DNA of 64,000 nt, taken from assembly GCA_963792365.1 (NCBI GenBank), contig CAWBVW010000005.1, positions 558,001 through 622,000 on the forward strand, read 5' to 3'. Positions 18,202-26,873 of this stretch are shown piece after piece. Position 1 is the stretch's first letter. Each line of letters opens with the position of its first letter. This DNA comes from JAOUGY01 sp963792365. GTDB lineage: Bacteria; Actinomycetota; Acidimicrobiia; Spongiisociales; ZC4RG35. The notes under the pieces were generated by a model, which had not been told where the DNA came from, made no database searches, and worked only from the letters and a program-made list of their open reading frames with translations. Both the position numbers and the translations under genes were made by a program.

Positions 18202-19442
18202 GCGTTACCTGGCGCACCGTTGGCCTCCTGGCGGTAGCGGCATTCACCGGCATCTTCCTTCCGTGGCGAATCGCAGGAGCGATCATGTGCATCGTTCTTC
18301 TCGCTGCTGGCATCGATGCCTGGACCGTGCGCTCCGTCCCAGACATCCGACGAACGGCCAGTCCGATCCTGAGCCGCGGGATCCCTTCGCCCTTGTCGCT
18401 CAAAGCGACCGGACGCTGGCCTCGAATCGCCCTGCGGCAGGCGTCCACACCCGACCTCATGATCGAGCCCCAGCAGGGTGGCCGCCAGTTCACGGCAGAG
18501 ATCACGGCACTCCGCCGCGGCGCTCATCCGCTCGTCCCCGTCGCCACCCGAACAGTGGGACCATTGGGCCTCGGTGCGTGGTATCACCGGAGCGGAGACA
18601 CGGACACGATCACGGTCTTTCCGGACATGCCGGCGGCCCGCAGGATCGCGGCATCGGTTCGCATGGGGCACTTCCGGGAGGAAGGCCGCCGGACCAGAGG
18701 GCCGCTCGGTCTCGGAACCGAATTCGAGTCGGTGCGCGAGTACCGCCCCGACGACGACATCCGGCAGCTCAATTGGTCGGCTACCGCCCGACTCGCCACA
18801 CCGATGTCGAACCAGTTCAGGGTCGAACAAGACCGCGACATCATCTGCCTCCTCGACTGCGGGCGACTCATGGCATCGCGCATCGAAGACCGCACACGAC
18901 TCGATGCCGCGGTCGACGCAGTCGCAGCTCTGGCCGCCGTCGCCGACCAGGTCGGCGATCGGATCGGCGTCGTGGCCTTCTCCCGGGTGATACGCCGCAC
19001 GCTGGCCCCGCGACGCGATGGTGGACGATCTGTGGTCCAGGCGATTCACGACCTGGAGCCCGACGACGACGATTCGGACTTCGAGCTCGCCTTCCGCTCG
19101 GTCCTGAGCCGGAAACGAGCGTTCGTCCTGATCCTCACCGACCTGGTGGATGAGGCGGCGGCACGACCGCTCGCTCGAGCAGTCCCGATCCTCGCTCGGA
19201 AGCACGCGGTCGCAGTCGCTTCGGTGACCGACCCCGATTTGGTGGCGGCCATCGAGACGCCGGCCGAGGGACGGGGCGACCTCATGCGGGCCGCGGTCGC
19301 CATTCAGCTCGTATCTGCCAAGGAGGCGGTTGCCGCTCTGTTGACCCATCGGGGGGTGGAGGTGGTCGAAGCACCACTCCATGACTTCTCGTCGAGATGC
19401 GTCGCCGCCTACCTCCGTGCGAAGTCGAAGGCGAGACTCTGA
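18198..19442 (+). CDS. DUF58-domain protein (MoxR partner)
   Basis: A 414-residue protein with two N-terminal hydrophobic segments and a C-terminal DUF58/VWA-like domain. The DUF58 hallmark is GTEFESVREYRPDDDIRQLNWSATARL near residues 173-200. LLDCGRLMAS, a MIDAS-like D-x-G-x-x with a degenerate loop, follows. Proteins of this type are the usual MoxR partner. It is the last gene of the operon; the convergent SpoIIM-type gene ends 55 nt later. Confidence 0.88.
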   Translation: MSVTWRTVGLLAVAAFTGIFLPWRIAGAIMCIVLLAAGIDAWTVRSVPDIRRTASPILSRGIPSPLSLKATGRWPRIALRQASTPDLMIEPQQGGRQFTAEITALRRGAHPLVPVATRTVGPLGLGAWYHRSGDTDTITVFPDMPAARRIAASVRMGHFREEGRRTRGPLGLGTEFESVREYRPDDDIRQLNWSATARLATPMSNQFRVEQDRDIICLLDCGRLMASRIEDRTRLDAAVDAVAALAAVADQVGDRIGVVAFSRVIRRTLAPRRDGGRSVVQAIHDLEPDDDDSDFELAFRSVLSRKRAFVLILTDLVDEAAARPLARAVPILARKHAVAVASVTDPDLVAAIETPAEGRGDLMRAAVAIQLVSAKEAVAALLTHRGVEVVEAPLHDFSSRCVAAYLRAKSKARL

Positions 19443-19497
19443 GACCCAAGGGCTGCGCCGACTGGCGTGTTCGAGTCTCCCCGGCGTAGGTCGACCG

Positions 19498-20466
19498 TCA
19501 GGCGTTGGCCGTCTCGAGCGAGGGTCGGCGCCAACCGAGGAACCAAACGAGGAACCAGTAGCCGCCTCCAACTACGAGCCCGATGATCAGGGCCGGCACC
19601 CATGTTGTGCCGGTGCGGGATATGAACCCCTCCATGAAGCCGGCGAGCACCAACCAGGGCACGGTTCCGAGGGCCACGAGCGCCGACGATCTGGCTTCGA
19701 CACCGAGCGATTCACGGCGAGTGAGGTGGCCGGGCTTCAGAATCGCCCGTGCCAGCGACAATCCGGTGCCTCCACCGATCACGACGCACGAGAGCTCCAG
19801 GATGCCGTGGGCGGCGACGGCCGCCGTGAAGACCTGGCCGTTTCCGGCCTCGAACGCCAGACCGGCGACGGCGCCGAGGATGAGCCCGTTCTGAACCACC
19901 ACATACCCGGTCATCAGACCCCAGGTGATCCCCAAGACGAAAGCGAGCAGTGTGACCCGTATGTTGTTCTGCATCACGTAGGTCGAGAAGCCGACGAGCC
20001 CGGCCGTGCCATATCCCTGGTCGGTACTGCCCGCCTCCGTGACCCAGAGGAAATCCGGTGGGAGCACCGCGATCACGCGAGCCGGATCGGAGAGCGCCCA
20101 CACGACACCGAGGGCGGCAGGAATCAACAACAAGCCGGCAGCCATCCCCATCTGTCGCCACCGCTGAGCTATCAGCTGCCAATACGTGAAACCGAAGAAC
20201 GAGGCGATCGAATCTCGGGAACCGGTTCGGTCGAAGAGCAGACCCCGGGCGCGAACCACCGATCGCTCGAGCGCTACTGCAACCAGGTCGCCCGGAAACA
20301 GTCGTCGCGCCAGGGCGAGGTCTGCGGAGGTCGAACGGTAGAGCTCGACGAACCGTCGAAGCTTCTCGGGGCCCAGTGTCTCAGCCCGTCGGCCGGCCTC
20401 ATCGCTCAGCGATTCGAGTTCGTCCCAGCGAGGCTGGCCGCTCTCGATGAACTCGGGTAGCTTCAT
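19498..20466 (-). CDS. SpoIIM-family (DUF95) membrane protein
   Basis: A 322-residue polytopic protein. The N-terminal cytoplasmic part (LPEFIESGQPRWDELESLSDEAG, ELYRSTSADLALARRLFP) is typical of actinobacterial stage II sporulation M-like proteins. Membrane segments follow, with YVMQNNIRVTLLAFVLGITWGLMTGYVVVQNGLILGAVAG and HGILELSCVVIGGGTGLSLARAIL, the DUF95 core. Many non-sporulating actinobacteria keep this gene next to an RDD gene, as here. The start lies only 23 nt from the divergent RDD start. Confidence 0.85.
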   Translation of the reverse strand: MKLPEFIESGQPRWDELESLSDEAGRRAETLGPEKLRRFVELYRSTSADLALARRLFPGDLVAVALERSVVRARGLLFDRTGSRDSIASFFGFTYWQLIAQRWRQMGMAAGLLLIPAALGVVWALSDPARVIAVLPPDFLWVTEAGSTDQGYGTAGLVGFSTYVMQNNIRVTLLAFVLGITWGLMTGYVVVQNGLILGAVAGLAFEAGNGQVFTAAVAAHGILELSCVVIGGGTGLSLARAILKPGHLTRRESLGVEARSSALVALGTVPWLVLAGFMEGFISRTGTTWVPALIIGLVVGGGYWFLVWFLGWRRPSLETANA

Positions 20467-20489
20467 GTCCTGATCATGAGCGATGCAGT

Positions 20490-21206
20490 TTGACCTTCCA
20501 AGACCGACTCGAAATCACCACGTCAGAGGGTGTGACGGTCCGCATGACGATAGCCGGGATCGGCTCCCGCTCTCTGGCGTGGCTGCTCGACGGCCTCGTC
20601 CTCGGTGTAGCAATCCTGTTCCTCGGCCTCGTGAGCGTTCGAACCGTTGACACCGACTCGTTGTTGACATTGGGTCTGCTGAGCCTGGCAACCCTGTTCA
20701 TCCCGTTCGCCTACCTGGTGGGAATGGAAACCCTCAATGGGGGTCGGACCCTCGGCAAGATGGCCGCCGGGATCAAGGTGGTCCGCGTGACGGGGGCGCC
20801 GATCGGCTTCGGATCTGCTGTGGTGCGGGCCTTGTTCGTACCGATCGACGTCCTGCTCTTCGGAGTGGGCATCATCTCGATGTTCACGACCGAGCGGAGC
20901 CAGCGGATCGGCGACCTCGCCGCCCGCACCGTCGTCGTGCGCGATCGTTTCCGGGCCACCCAGGTGGCGCCGGCACCAACCGTCGACGACGGCCACCCTC
21001 GCTGGGATGTCTCGGCGATCACCCAAGAGGAGATCGGCGTCATCCGGTCGTTCCTTGCCCGCGGACAAGGCCTCCCGGCCGACTCCCGGACCGGGTACGC
21101 CGCACAGTTGCGGAGCAGGCTGGAGCCGAGAATCGGCGGGGCAGACGCCTCACTGCCCGACGAGGCATACCTGGCTCGTGTGGTCGCCGAGAAACACCGA
21201 GATTGA
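20490..21206 (+). CDS. RDD-family membrane protein
   Basis: A 238-residue protein starting at TTG 20490, reading TFQDRLEITTSEGVTVRM. The RDD domain (about 28-150) shows the named residues: GIGSRSLAWLLDGLVLG has the R and D, and NGGRTLGKMAAGIKVVRVTGAPIGFGSAVVRAL is the family signature. A charged C-terminal tail follows. ATGs at 20476 and 20483 lie in other frames, so TTG is the only reasonable start, perhaps leaderless given the 23-nt divergent gap. The SpoIIM <> RDD layout matches mycobacterial Rv3694c-Rv3695. Confidence 0.82.
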   Translation: MTFQDRLEITTSEGVTVRMTIAGIGSRSLAWLLDGLVLGVAILFLGLVSVRTVDTDSLLTLGLLSLATLFIPFAYLVGMETLNGGRTLGKMAAGIKVVRVTGAPIGFGSAVVRALFVPIDVLLFGVGIISMFTTERSQRIGDLAARTVVVRDRFRATQVAPAPTVDDGHPRWDVSAITQEEIGVIRSFLARGQGLPADSRTGYAAQLRSRLEPRIGGADASLPDEAYLARVVAEKHRD

Positions 21207-21283
21207 CCAGGCATCACCGAGACGCCCGAACCCCCTGTGCCAAACCGCTGCAACGTCAGCGGATCGGCAGCACCGCCCCACGA

Positions 21284-21952
21284 TCAGCCCCCGTCGAGAG
21301 CCGCTCGGGCTGCAGCTTGTTCGGCCTCTTTCTTGGACCGTCCGGCGCCCTCCCCCAGCGTCCGCCCGTCGAGTTCCACGACAGCCGTGAAGACGCGAGC
21401 GTGATCGGGTCCGGTGCCATTCACCACGTAGGTGGGGCGCTTCCCATCGGCTGCAAGCCGCTCCTGCAATCGGGTCTTGAAATCTCGCCATCCCGGATCC
21501 GCCGCCTTCCCGACGATCAGGTCCGACCACAGGCCGAGAATCATCCGGCGGGCTTGCTCCAGGCCACCATCGAGGTACACAGCTGCAATCACCGCTTCCA
21601 TCGTGTCTGCCAAGATCGAGTCCTTGTCACGACCGCCGGACTGCAGCTCGCCGACACCCAGCCGGATGTGCTCGCCGAGGTCGATCCGTCGGGCGACGAC
21701 GGCAAGCTCCTCCCGATTGACGCAGGCAGCCCGCACCTTGGCCAGTTGCCCCTCCCTCAGCTCCGGATAGTTCTCGAAGAGAAAATGGGTGACGACCAAC
21801 TGCAGGACGGCATCACCGAGGAACTCCAGGCGTTCGTTGTCCGATCGATCGGGATGCTCAGCCGTGTGGGATCGATGGATGAGCGCGGCATCCAGATGAG
21901 AGGCATCGGTGAATCGGTACCCGAGCCCGTCCTCGAGGCGATCCCGACTCAC
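21284..21952 (-). CDS. rnc: Ribonuclease III
   Basis: Cuts double-stranded RNA in rRNA maturation and mRNA control. In 222 residues, the signature NERLEFLGDAVL (39-50) has the metal-binding Glu/Asp; a second acidic cluster is DKDSILADTMEAVIAAVYLDGG. The dsRNA-binding domain (about 150-222) has DFKTRLQERLAADGKRPTYVV and ends GAGRSKKEAEQAAARAAL. The start overlaps the plsX stop (ATGA). Confidence 0.96.
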   Translation of the reverse strand: MSRDRLEDGLGYRFTDASHLDAALIHRSHTAEHPDRSDNERLEFLGDAVLQLVVTHFLFENYPELREGQLAKVRAACVNREELAVVARRIDLGEHIRLGVGELQSGGRDKDSILADTMEAVIAAVYLDGGLEQARRMILGLWSDLIVGKAADPGWRDFKTRLQERLAADGKRPTYVVNGTGPDHARVFTAVVELDGRTLGEGAGRSKKEAEQAAARAALDGG

Positions 21953-22923
21953 GCCGGTGAAACCCGGTCTCGGACGCGACGGACGAGGTCGTGATCTGCA
22001 CCTTCTTTCGCCATCACGAGTGCGTTCTTGATCGATCTCCTCGTCGACGATCCGTGGGCTATCACCACGACACCCGCCGCGCCGAGCAGATGGGCGCCGC
22101 CCGTGTTCTCGTAGTCCATGCGGCTCTGTAGCGGTTCGAGTAGTTCGAGTGCCTGGACGCGTACGTCGGGCGACGCATGGGCGAGCGCATCGGCGACCAT
22201 CTGCGCCACCATCGCTGCAACCGCCTCGGTCGCCTTCAGCAACACGTTTCCGGTGAATCCGTCGGTCACGATCACGTCGGCGCGGGCCGAGGCGATGTCT
22301 CGACCTTCGACATTCCCAACGAAGGTGAGGCTGCTGCGCTCCAGAAGCTCATAGGCGTCGCGCTCCAGCTGCCGTCCCTTGCCGCGCTCCTCCCCGATCG
22401 ACAACAGGCCGATTCGGGCTCGGTCGACATCGAAGTACACCTCGGCGAACGCAGCTCCCATGGCGGCGAATTGCACCAGATGCTCCGGCTTGACGTCGGG
22501 GTTGGCTCCCGAGTCGAGCACGACCGTTTGCCCGGTGGGCTTTGGGATCACCGATGCGATCGTGGGTCTGAGCACTCCGGGGACACGGCCGAGCACGATC
22601 GCAGCCGCAGCCATGGCCGCCCCCGTCGAGCCTGCCGAGACATATCCGGCGACTTCGCCGCTCTTCGCCATGCGGGCACAGGAGACGATCGAGGACTCCG
22701 GTTTCTCGCGGATGGCCCGTGCCGGATCCTCCCCCATCTCCACCATCTCCGGGGCATGGACGACGGGCAGGTCGACACCGGTTCCGACGAGATGCCGCCT
22801 GATCTCGGGTTCGTCCCCGACCAGCACGACATCGACGCCCAATGCCGCGGCATCCACGGCCCCCGCAACCGTTTCCATAGGGGCGTGGTCGCCGCCCATC
22901 GCATCGAGGGCGATTCGTGCCAC
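21949..22923 (-). CDS. plsX: Phosphate acyltransferase PlsX
   Basis: Makes acyl-phosphate from acyl-ACP, the donor for PlsY. The 324-residue protein begins MARIALDAMGGDHAPMETVAGAV, the standard PlsX start, and contains GSTGAAMAAAAIVLGRVPGV and DGFTGNVLLKATEAVA. It follows rpmF by 1 nt and overlaps rnc by 4 nt. A plsY-like gene (55478) and a plsB-like gene (56596) also lie in the window, so both acylation routes may exist. Confidence 0.96.
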   Translation of the reverse strand: MARIALDAMGGDHAPMETVAGAVDAAALGVDVVLVGDEPEIRRHLVGTGVDLPVVHAPEMVEMGEDPARAIREKPESSIVSCARMAKSGEVAGYVSAGSTGAAMAAAAIVLGRVPGVLRPTIASVIPKPTGQTVVLDSGANPDVKPEHLVQFAAMGAAFAEVYFDVDRARIGLLSIGEERGKGRQLERDAYELLERSSLTFVGNVEGRDIASARADVIVTDGFTGNVLLKATEAVAAMVAQMVADALAHASPDVRVQALELLEPLQSRMDYENTGGAHLLGAAGVVVIAHGSSTRRSIKNALVMAKEGADHDLVRRVRDRVSPA

Positions 22924-22924
22924 G

Positions 22925-23101
22925 TCAGTCGGTCTCGAGGACTTCCCGGCCGTTGTAGGTACCGCATTCCTTGCACGCCCGGTGGGGCAGCTTGGGGCTC
23001 TTGCACCGCGGACAGGTCGCCATCGTCGGCCGCTGCGCCTTCCACTGAGACTTGCGTTGACGCGTCCGACTCCGCGACATCTTCTTCTTTGGCACCGCCA
23101 T
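22925..23101 (-). CDS. rpmF: 50S ribosomal protein L32
   Basis: A 58-residue basic ribosomal protein, MAVPKKKMSRSRTRQRKSQW..., with a four-Cys zinc motif (CPRCKSPKLPHRACKECG). The start is the ATG at 23101; longer in-frame readings run into yceD. The order yceD-rpmF-plsX is widely conserved. Confidence 0.97.
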   Translation of the reverse strand: MAVPKKKMSRSRTRQRKSQWKAQRPTMATCPRCKSPKLPHRACKECGTYNGREVLETD

Positions 23102-23121
23102 GGTGCGCGCTCCTTCTGGGA

Positions 23122-23640
23122 TCAGGACTCGGGTTTCTGCGGCGACTCTTCGGCCAGAAGCTGACGGAGTGCGGCAAAAGGCGATTCGATTGTATCGCCA
23201 TGCCCTTCGCAGGGTTCCACATTCAAGTCGGTTCCACACGTGGGGCAAAGTCCCAGGCAATCCTCTTTGCACAACGGGCGCTCTGGAAGACCCAGGGTCG
23301 CCTCGTCGTGCACCACAGAACCAAGGTCTATCCATCCGCCCGAGTCGATGGGCAGCTCGTCTCCGTCCTCATCAGGTTGCCGGCGAAACACGGCTTCGAT
23401 GGGCACCTCCGCCGTCTGGGACCAGGTCGTGAGGCATCTCGTGCAGGTGAGATCGGCCGTGGAGCGAGCATGACCCCGGACCACGACTCCATCACTCAGC
23501 GACCGCAGATCGACTTCGAACTCGACCATGTCGTCGATGGCGGCATTGGTGAACCTGACCGATACCGGAACGGCTCCGCTCTCAGAACGAGCGGTCCCGG
23601 GATGGGCGAGAAGGTCGGAGACCTGGAATCGGGCAGTCAT
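23122..23640 (-). CDS. YceD/DUF177-family protein
   Basis: A 172-residue protein usually placed before rpmF. Its role is poorly known; in other bacteria it is tied to 23S rRNA accumulation. The start MTARFQVSDLLAHPGTAR at 23640 is preferred over an in-frame ATG ten codons earlier. It shows the family core GVVVRGHARSTADLTCTRCLTTWS and a C-terminal Cys cluster (CKEDCLGLCPTCGTDLN), probably zinc-binding. It follows the J-domain gene by 49 nt. Confidence 0.88.
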   Translation of the reverse strand: MTARFQVSDLLAHPGTARSESGAVPVSVRFTNAAIDDMVEFEVDLRSLSDGVVVRGHARSTADLTCTRCLTTWSQTAEVPIEAVFRRQPDEDGDELPIDSGGWIDLGSVVHDEATLGLPERPLCKEDCLGLCPTCGTDLNVEPCEGHGDTIESPFAALRQLLAEESPQKPES

Positions 23641-23689
23641 CGGGTCATTGTCGCACCCATCACGGGCCACGGTGAAGCGCGAGCGACGT

Positions 23690-24190
23690 TCAAGGCTCCG
23701 TGCCCGTCCCGCCGCAGATCGGACAGTGCGCGACGAGTCGCTGCCGGCCCCGCCCGCGGCAGGAATCGCACCGGAGGGTGCGGACCCGCCGGACGTCGAG
23801 CAGCGTCACGACTCCGTGGCCACCACACCCACGGCAGGCGGCGTGGATCCATACAGAACCGGATCCAGAACAGGACGAGCACACCTGCGAACCGTACGTG
23901 AAACGGGACGACGCTTGGCCATCGGGGGTGCGTCGCACCGTGATCCGGCGACCGCCGGCCCGATCTCGAGCCGGGGATTCGGCTGTGGTCGGATCCCTCG
24001 ACGCCGAACCGCGAAGTTCCACCAGAGCCCGATACGCCAGGATCACATCCCGCACCGCCGCCCCACCATCGGACCCAGTCGAGGTGTCGGGATGGTCCCG
24101 TCGGACGGCTCGCCGGAAAGCCTGCCGGATCTGCTCCGGAGATGCCCCTGGGTCGAGCCCCAGCACCTCGTATGGATCGGTGTCGGGCAT
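23690..24190 (-). CDS. J-domain protein with four CxxCxGxG-type zinc motifs, no substrate domains
   Basis: A 166-residue protein. Residues 1-65 form a J-domain (DPYEVLGLDPGASPEQIRQAFRRAVRRDHPDTS, with the HPD tripeptide needed to trigger DnaK ATPase). A linker of about 40 residues follows, then four Cys repeats: CSSCSGSG, CRGCGGHG, CDSCRGRG, CPICGGTG. A normal DnaJ has two further C-terminal substrate domains and a dimer helix, which are absent, so this is a short DnaJ derivative. It follows the coiled-coil gene by 2 nt and lies in line with hsp20, suggesting a small chaperone operon. No dnaK or grpE is near. Confidence 0.82.
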   Translation of the reverse strand: MPDTDPYEVLGLDPGASPEQIRQAFRRAVRRDHPDTSTGSDGGAAVRDVILAYRALVELRGSASRDPTTAESPARDRAGGRRITVRRTPDGQASSRFTYGSQVCSSCSGSGSVWIHAACRGCGGHGVVTLLDVRRVRTLRCDSCRGRGRQRLVAHCPICGGTGTEP

Positions 24191-24192
24191 TG

Positions 24193-24651
24193 TCAGCCCT
24201 CCCCAAGGTCGAGTTCGAGCGCGTCATAGACGAGATCCGTCAGCACGGCACGACAATGGCGGATGGCCTGGAGGATCCATCCGATCCGATGCCTCACCTC
24301 CGTAGCGTCGACGTCGCCACCCGCTCCGAGCTGAGTGCGCAACGCAGCGGTCTGACGGACCAGGTCGTCGTATTGCGCCCGCAGATTCCGGATCTTGGAG
24401 CGATAGCGCCTCGGGTGTCCGGCTGCGATCAGGGCGAGAAGTGCGTCCGGACGGTGCAGCTCCGCCTGCTCCTCCGCCATTGCCGACTCCAGCCGATCCA
24501 GGTGGTCCATCACCTCGACGAGCCACGACTTGCCTGCCGACGCCTTCTCGAGGGCACTCTCGAGCCGAGGCACCTCCTCGAGCGTCCGATCGCGTTCGAC
24601 ACGGCTCGCTGTGAAGGCGGAGCCGAGGTCATCCGGTTCGTTCCGGATCAC
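24193..24651 (-). CDS. Coiled-coil protein of unknown function, between hsp20 and J-domain gene
   Basis: A 152-residue, Glu/Arg/Leu-rich protein starting at GTG 24651, with GAGGAG 7 nt upstream. It is almost wholly helical and looks coiled-coil (LEEVPRLESALEKASAGKSWLVEVMDHLDRLESAMAEEQAEL, KIRNLRAQYDDLVRQTAALRTQL). It has no signal or membrane segment and no recognised domain. It begins 19 nt after hsp20 and ends 2 nt before the J-domain gene. Its shape and place suggest a partner of those chaperones, but that is inference. Confidence 0.72.
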   Translation of the reverse strand: MIRNEPDDLGSAFTASRVERDRTLEEVPRLESALEKASAGKSWLVEVMDHLDRLESAMAEEQAELHRPDALLALIAAGHPRRYRSKIRNLRAQYDDLVRQTAALRTQLGAGGDVDATEVRHRIGWILQAIRHCRAVLTDLVYDALELDLGEG

Positions 24652-24670
24652 GACGTCTCCTCACGCCTGA

Positions 24671-25072
24671 TCAGGCCGATCCGGTCGACACCGAGATCTT
24701 CTTGGGACGCTCCTCGGCGCGCATCGGGATCTGGACCGTCAGAACGCCGTTGTCGTAGGTCGCCTCGACACTTCCGGCGTCGAGTCGCTCACCCAGTCGC
24801 ACTTCGCGACGGTGTGTTCCCGAGGGCCGCTCGCGCAACATCCAGGTCACGTCTTCCGTTTCCTCGAGCGCACGCTCGGCGGTCACCGTGAGCACATTGC
24901 CCTCCACGGTCACATCCACCGCCTCCGGGTCGGCTCCCGGCAGGTCGAATCTGAGGGTGTAGACACCATCCTTCTCGAAGGCGTCCATCGGCATGATCCC
25001 ACTGCGCCATTGGCCACCAAGGGCCCCGAGTACACGGTCGACGTCGTCGAACGGATCGACGAAATGCGCCAT
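24671..25072 (-). CDS. Hsp20 small heat-shock protein
   Basis: A 133-residue ATP-independent holdase with an alpha-crystallin domain. The start is ATG 25072 (MAHFVDPFDDVDRVLGAL), chosen because AAAGGAG lies 11 nt upstream; a longer reading covers the leader. The domain runs from AFEKDGVYTLRFDLPGADPEAVDVTVEGNVLTVTAER to LDAGSVEATYDNGVLTVQIPMR, where A-x-x-x-N-G-V-L is the sHsp signature. A promoter is visible 60-90 nt upstream, and two downstream genes appear to be co-transcribed. Confidence 0.93.
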   Translation of the reverse strand: MAHFVDPFDDVDRVLGALGGQWRSGIMPMDAFEKDGVYTLRFDLPGADPEAVDVTVEGNVLTVTAERALEETEDVTWMLRERPSGTHRREVRLGERLDAGSVEATYDNGVLTVQIPMRAEERPKKISVSTGSA

Positions 25073-25132
25073 CGTCACGGTCTCTCCTTTCGCTTCTTGT
25101 GGTCCACCCATCGTCATCAGGCAGATAATCTA

Positions 25133-25162
25133 TACATACTCGACTCATATCTGTCCCGTCAA
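25133..25162 (-). promoter_or_regulatory. Probable hsp20 promoter
   Basis: On the minus strand, TTGACG (25162-25157) and TATGTA (25138-25133) are 18 nt apart, in the only AT-rich patch of the area. The predicted start is about 55 nt before the ATG. I found no convincing HAIR (HspR) or CIRCE (HrcA) repeat, only partial GAGT/ACTC half-sites. Confidence 0.55.
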
Positions 25163-25181
25163 GAGTGGAATTCCGACGCCG

Positions 25182-26717
25182 TCACCGAGGCGGCCACGAG
25201 GCAACGATCTCAGCCACCGCCCGCAACGCCGATTCGATCGCACCCTGGATCCAACCGGGATCGACCGAGGCGTGCTCTCCCGCAAAATGGACCACACCGT
25301 CCGGTCGGATGGTGTCGGCGAACAAGTCGGAGTGCTCGCCAGGACCAGGCTCACAGAACGAGCCTGCCGTCCATCGATCGGAGTCCCAGAACATCGAGGC
25401 GTCGTCGTCGACCATCCCCGGTTCTGCGATGGCAGGGTGAATGCCACTCAGCTCTGCGACCACCGTCGATCGGCGTTGCTCCCTGGGAAGCGACCCGATC
25501 CGGCGGGCGTCCTGTCCCCAGGTGTAGGAGCCGAGCAGGACTCCTGGCCCGCCGGACACCGCCGGATCCGCAGGGATGTAGCGACCGCCGTCGTAGCCGC
25601 CGTACATCGAGTTGAACCTCTTCTGTCCGGGGGTTGCAGCAGCAGCGATCGTCGCGTTGTCCGAGGGGTAGTAGCACGCACGCCAGATCCGGTCGGATTG
25701 AGAGGCACCACCGACGATGCCGTCACGGCTCTCCCAGAATCGCTCCCGGGTGTGCAACAGCACCTTCGACGAGGACATGTACGCGAGGCGCCGAATGGCT
25801 CGAAGCTTGGCCCGGTCGAACGCCCCATCGATGTCCAGTTGGCGCAGCACCGAGAACGGCATGGTGCAGAGCACACGCTCGCTGGTCTCGGTGACGCGCT
25901 CCCCATCCCGCTCCAGGCGGAGCTCCACACCGTTTGCCGTCCGCTGCATGCCTTGCACGGCCGTCGAAGTCATGACGACCGTGTGTTCCAGACGGCTCGC
26001 CAGACCGGCCGGGAGTCGATCCATGCCACCGACTATCTCGTCGAACCCGTCTCCCGACGACACGAGAGCATCCCGGAGCAGCATCATGGTCGACTGGCCG
26101 TACATCGTATCGAGCCCGGTGGCCAGGCCGATCAGCTCGGCTGCTTCGGCCCCGCATCGCTCGATCAGGAATGCGGCCATCGTCGTGCCGTCCAGCCGCC
26201 GGAGCCGCTCCGAGGCGAGGTGCGGCGTCCTCAAACTGTTTCGCTCGGCGTCGGTCAGCCCTTCGATCACGTCTGCGACCGCCCGACCGAGCATCTTCGG
26301 CGGCGTCGAGTCGGCCCGTTGTTGCGACGACAGGTCGAACATCGGATACAGGTCGATCATCGCGCTACGGATCCGGGTCACCACGCCGGCAATGTCATAG
26401 AACCCGTCGATATTCTGGTGCGACGTGATGAATGGGCGGAGCGACAGCCCACAGACATCGACGTAATGCCGAGTGGCGTCGTGGTGGAGCGGGATTCGCA
26501 TCGGTCCCAGCTCGCCGTAGGTCCCGTCTGAGAATCGGTGCGTGCGGATCCGCCCCTGCAACATCGGCCGGGCCTCGTACAGCGTCACCTTCGCTCCGAG
26601 ACGCTCCATCTCGTACGCCGCCACCAGGCCGGCGATCCCGCCGCCAAGGATCGTCACCTCGCCCGGCCGGCGGCCGGCGGCATCACTCCGAATCCCAGCC
26701 AGAACCTCGTCGATCAT
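25182..26717 (-). CDS. FAD-dependent amine oxidase
   Basis: A 511-residue flavin amine oxidase that would oxidise an amine or L-amino acid to an imine with release of H2O2, or use another acceptor. Residues 21-50 hold the dinucleotide motif GGGIAGLVAAYEMERLGAKVTLYEA, followed by GRIRTHRFSDGTYGELGPMRIP, the family GG motif. The C-terminal FAD segment is VHFAGEHASVDPGWIQGAIESALRAVAEI. The sequence pattern is closest to L-amino-acid or tryptophan oxidases, but the substrate is unclear. It stands alone; hsp20 has its own promoter after it. Confidence 0.85.
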   Translation of the reverse strand: MIDEVLAGIRSDAAGRRPGEVTILGGGIAGLVAAYEMERLGAKVTLYEARPMLQGRIRTHRFSDGTYGELGPMRIPLHHDATRHYVDVCGLSLRPFITSHQNIDGFYDIAGVVTRIRSAMIDLYPMFDLSSQQRADSTPPKMLGRAVADVIEGLTDAERNSLRTPHLASERLRRLDGTTMAAFLIERCGAEAAELIGLATGLDTMYGQSTMMLLRDALVSSGDGFDEIVGGMDRLPAGLASRLEHTVVMTSTAVQGMQRTANGVELRLERDGERVTETSERVLCTMPFSVLRQLDIDGAFDRAKLRAIRRLAYMSSSKVLLHTRERFWESRDGIVGGASQSDRIWRACYYPSDNATIAAAATPGQKRFNSMYGGYDGGRYIPADPAVSGGPGVLLGSYTWGQDARRIGSLPREQRRSTVVAELSGIHPAIAEPGMVDDDASMFWDSDRWTAGSFCEPGPGEHSDLFADTIRPDGVVHFAGEHASVDPGWIQGAIESALRAVAEIVASWPPR

Positions 26718-26873
26718 GCGAGGAAATGTAGGCGACTCACCCTTCCGCCGCGTTGGCTGCGTTCAGCCTGCGGAACACCGCACCACCGCCAAGTCGCCCG
26801 GCGAAGGCGCAGCCCGAAACTCGTGACGCCCGAGGCCGGAGGGCCACCGGCTCGGGACGCCGGCGAAGCTCGC

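Noticed and set aside
25133..25162. HAIR or CIRCE heat-shock operator upstream of hsp20
   Set aside because: Only scattered GAGT/ACTC half-sites with wrong spacing were seen; no full inverted repeat is present.
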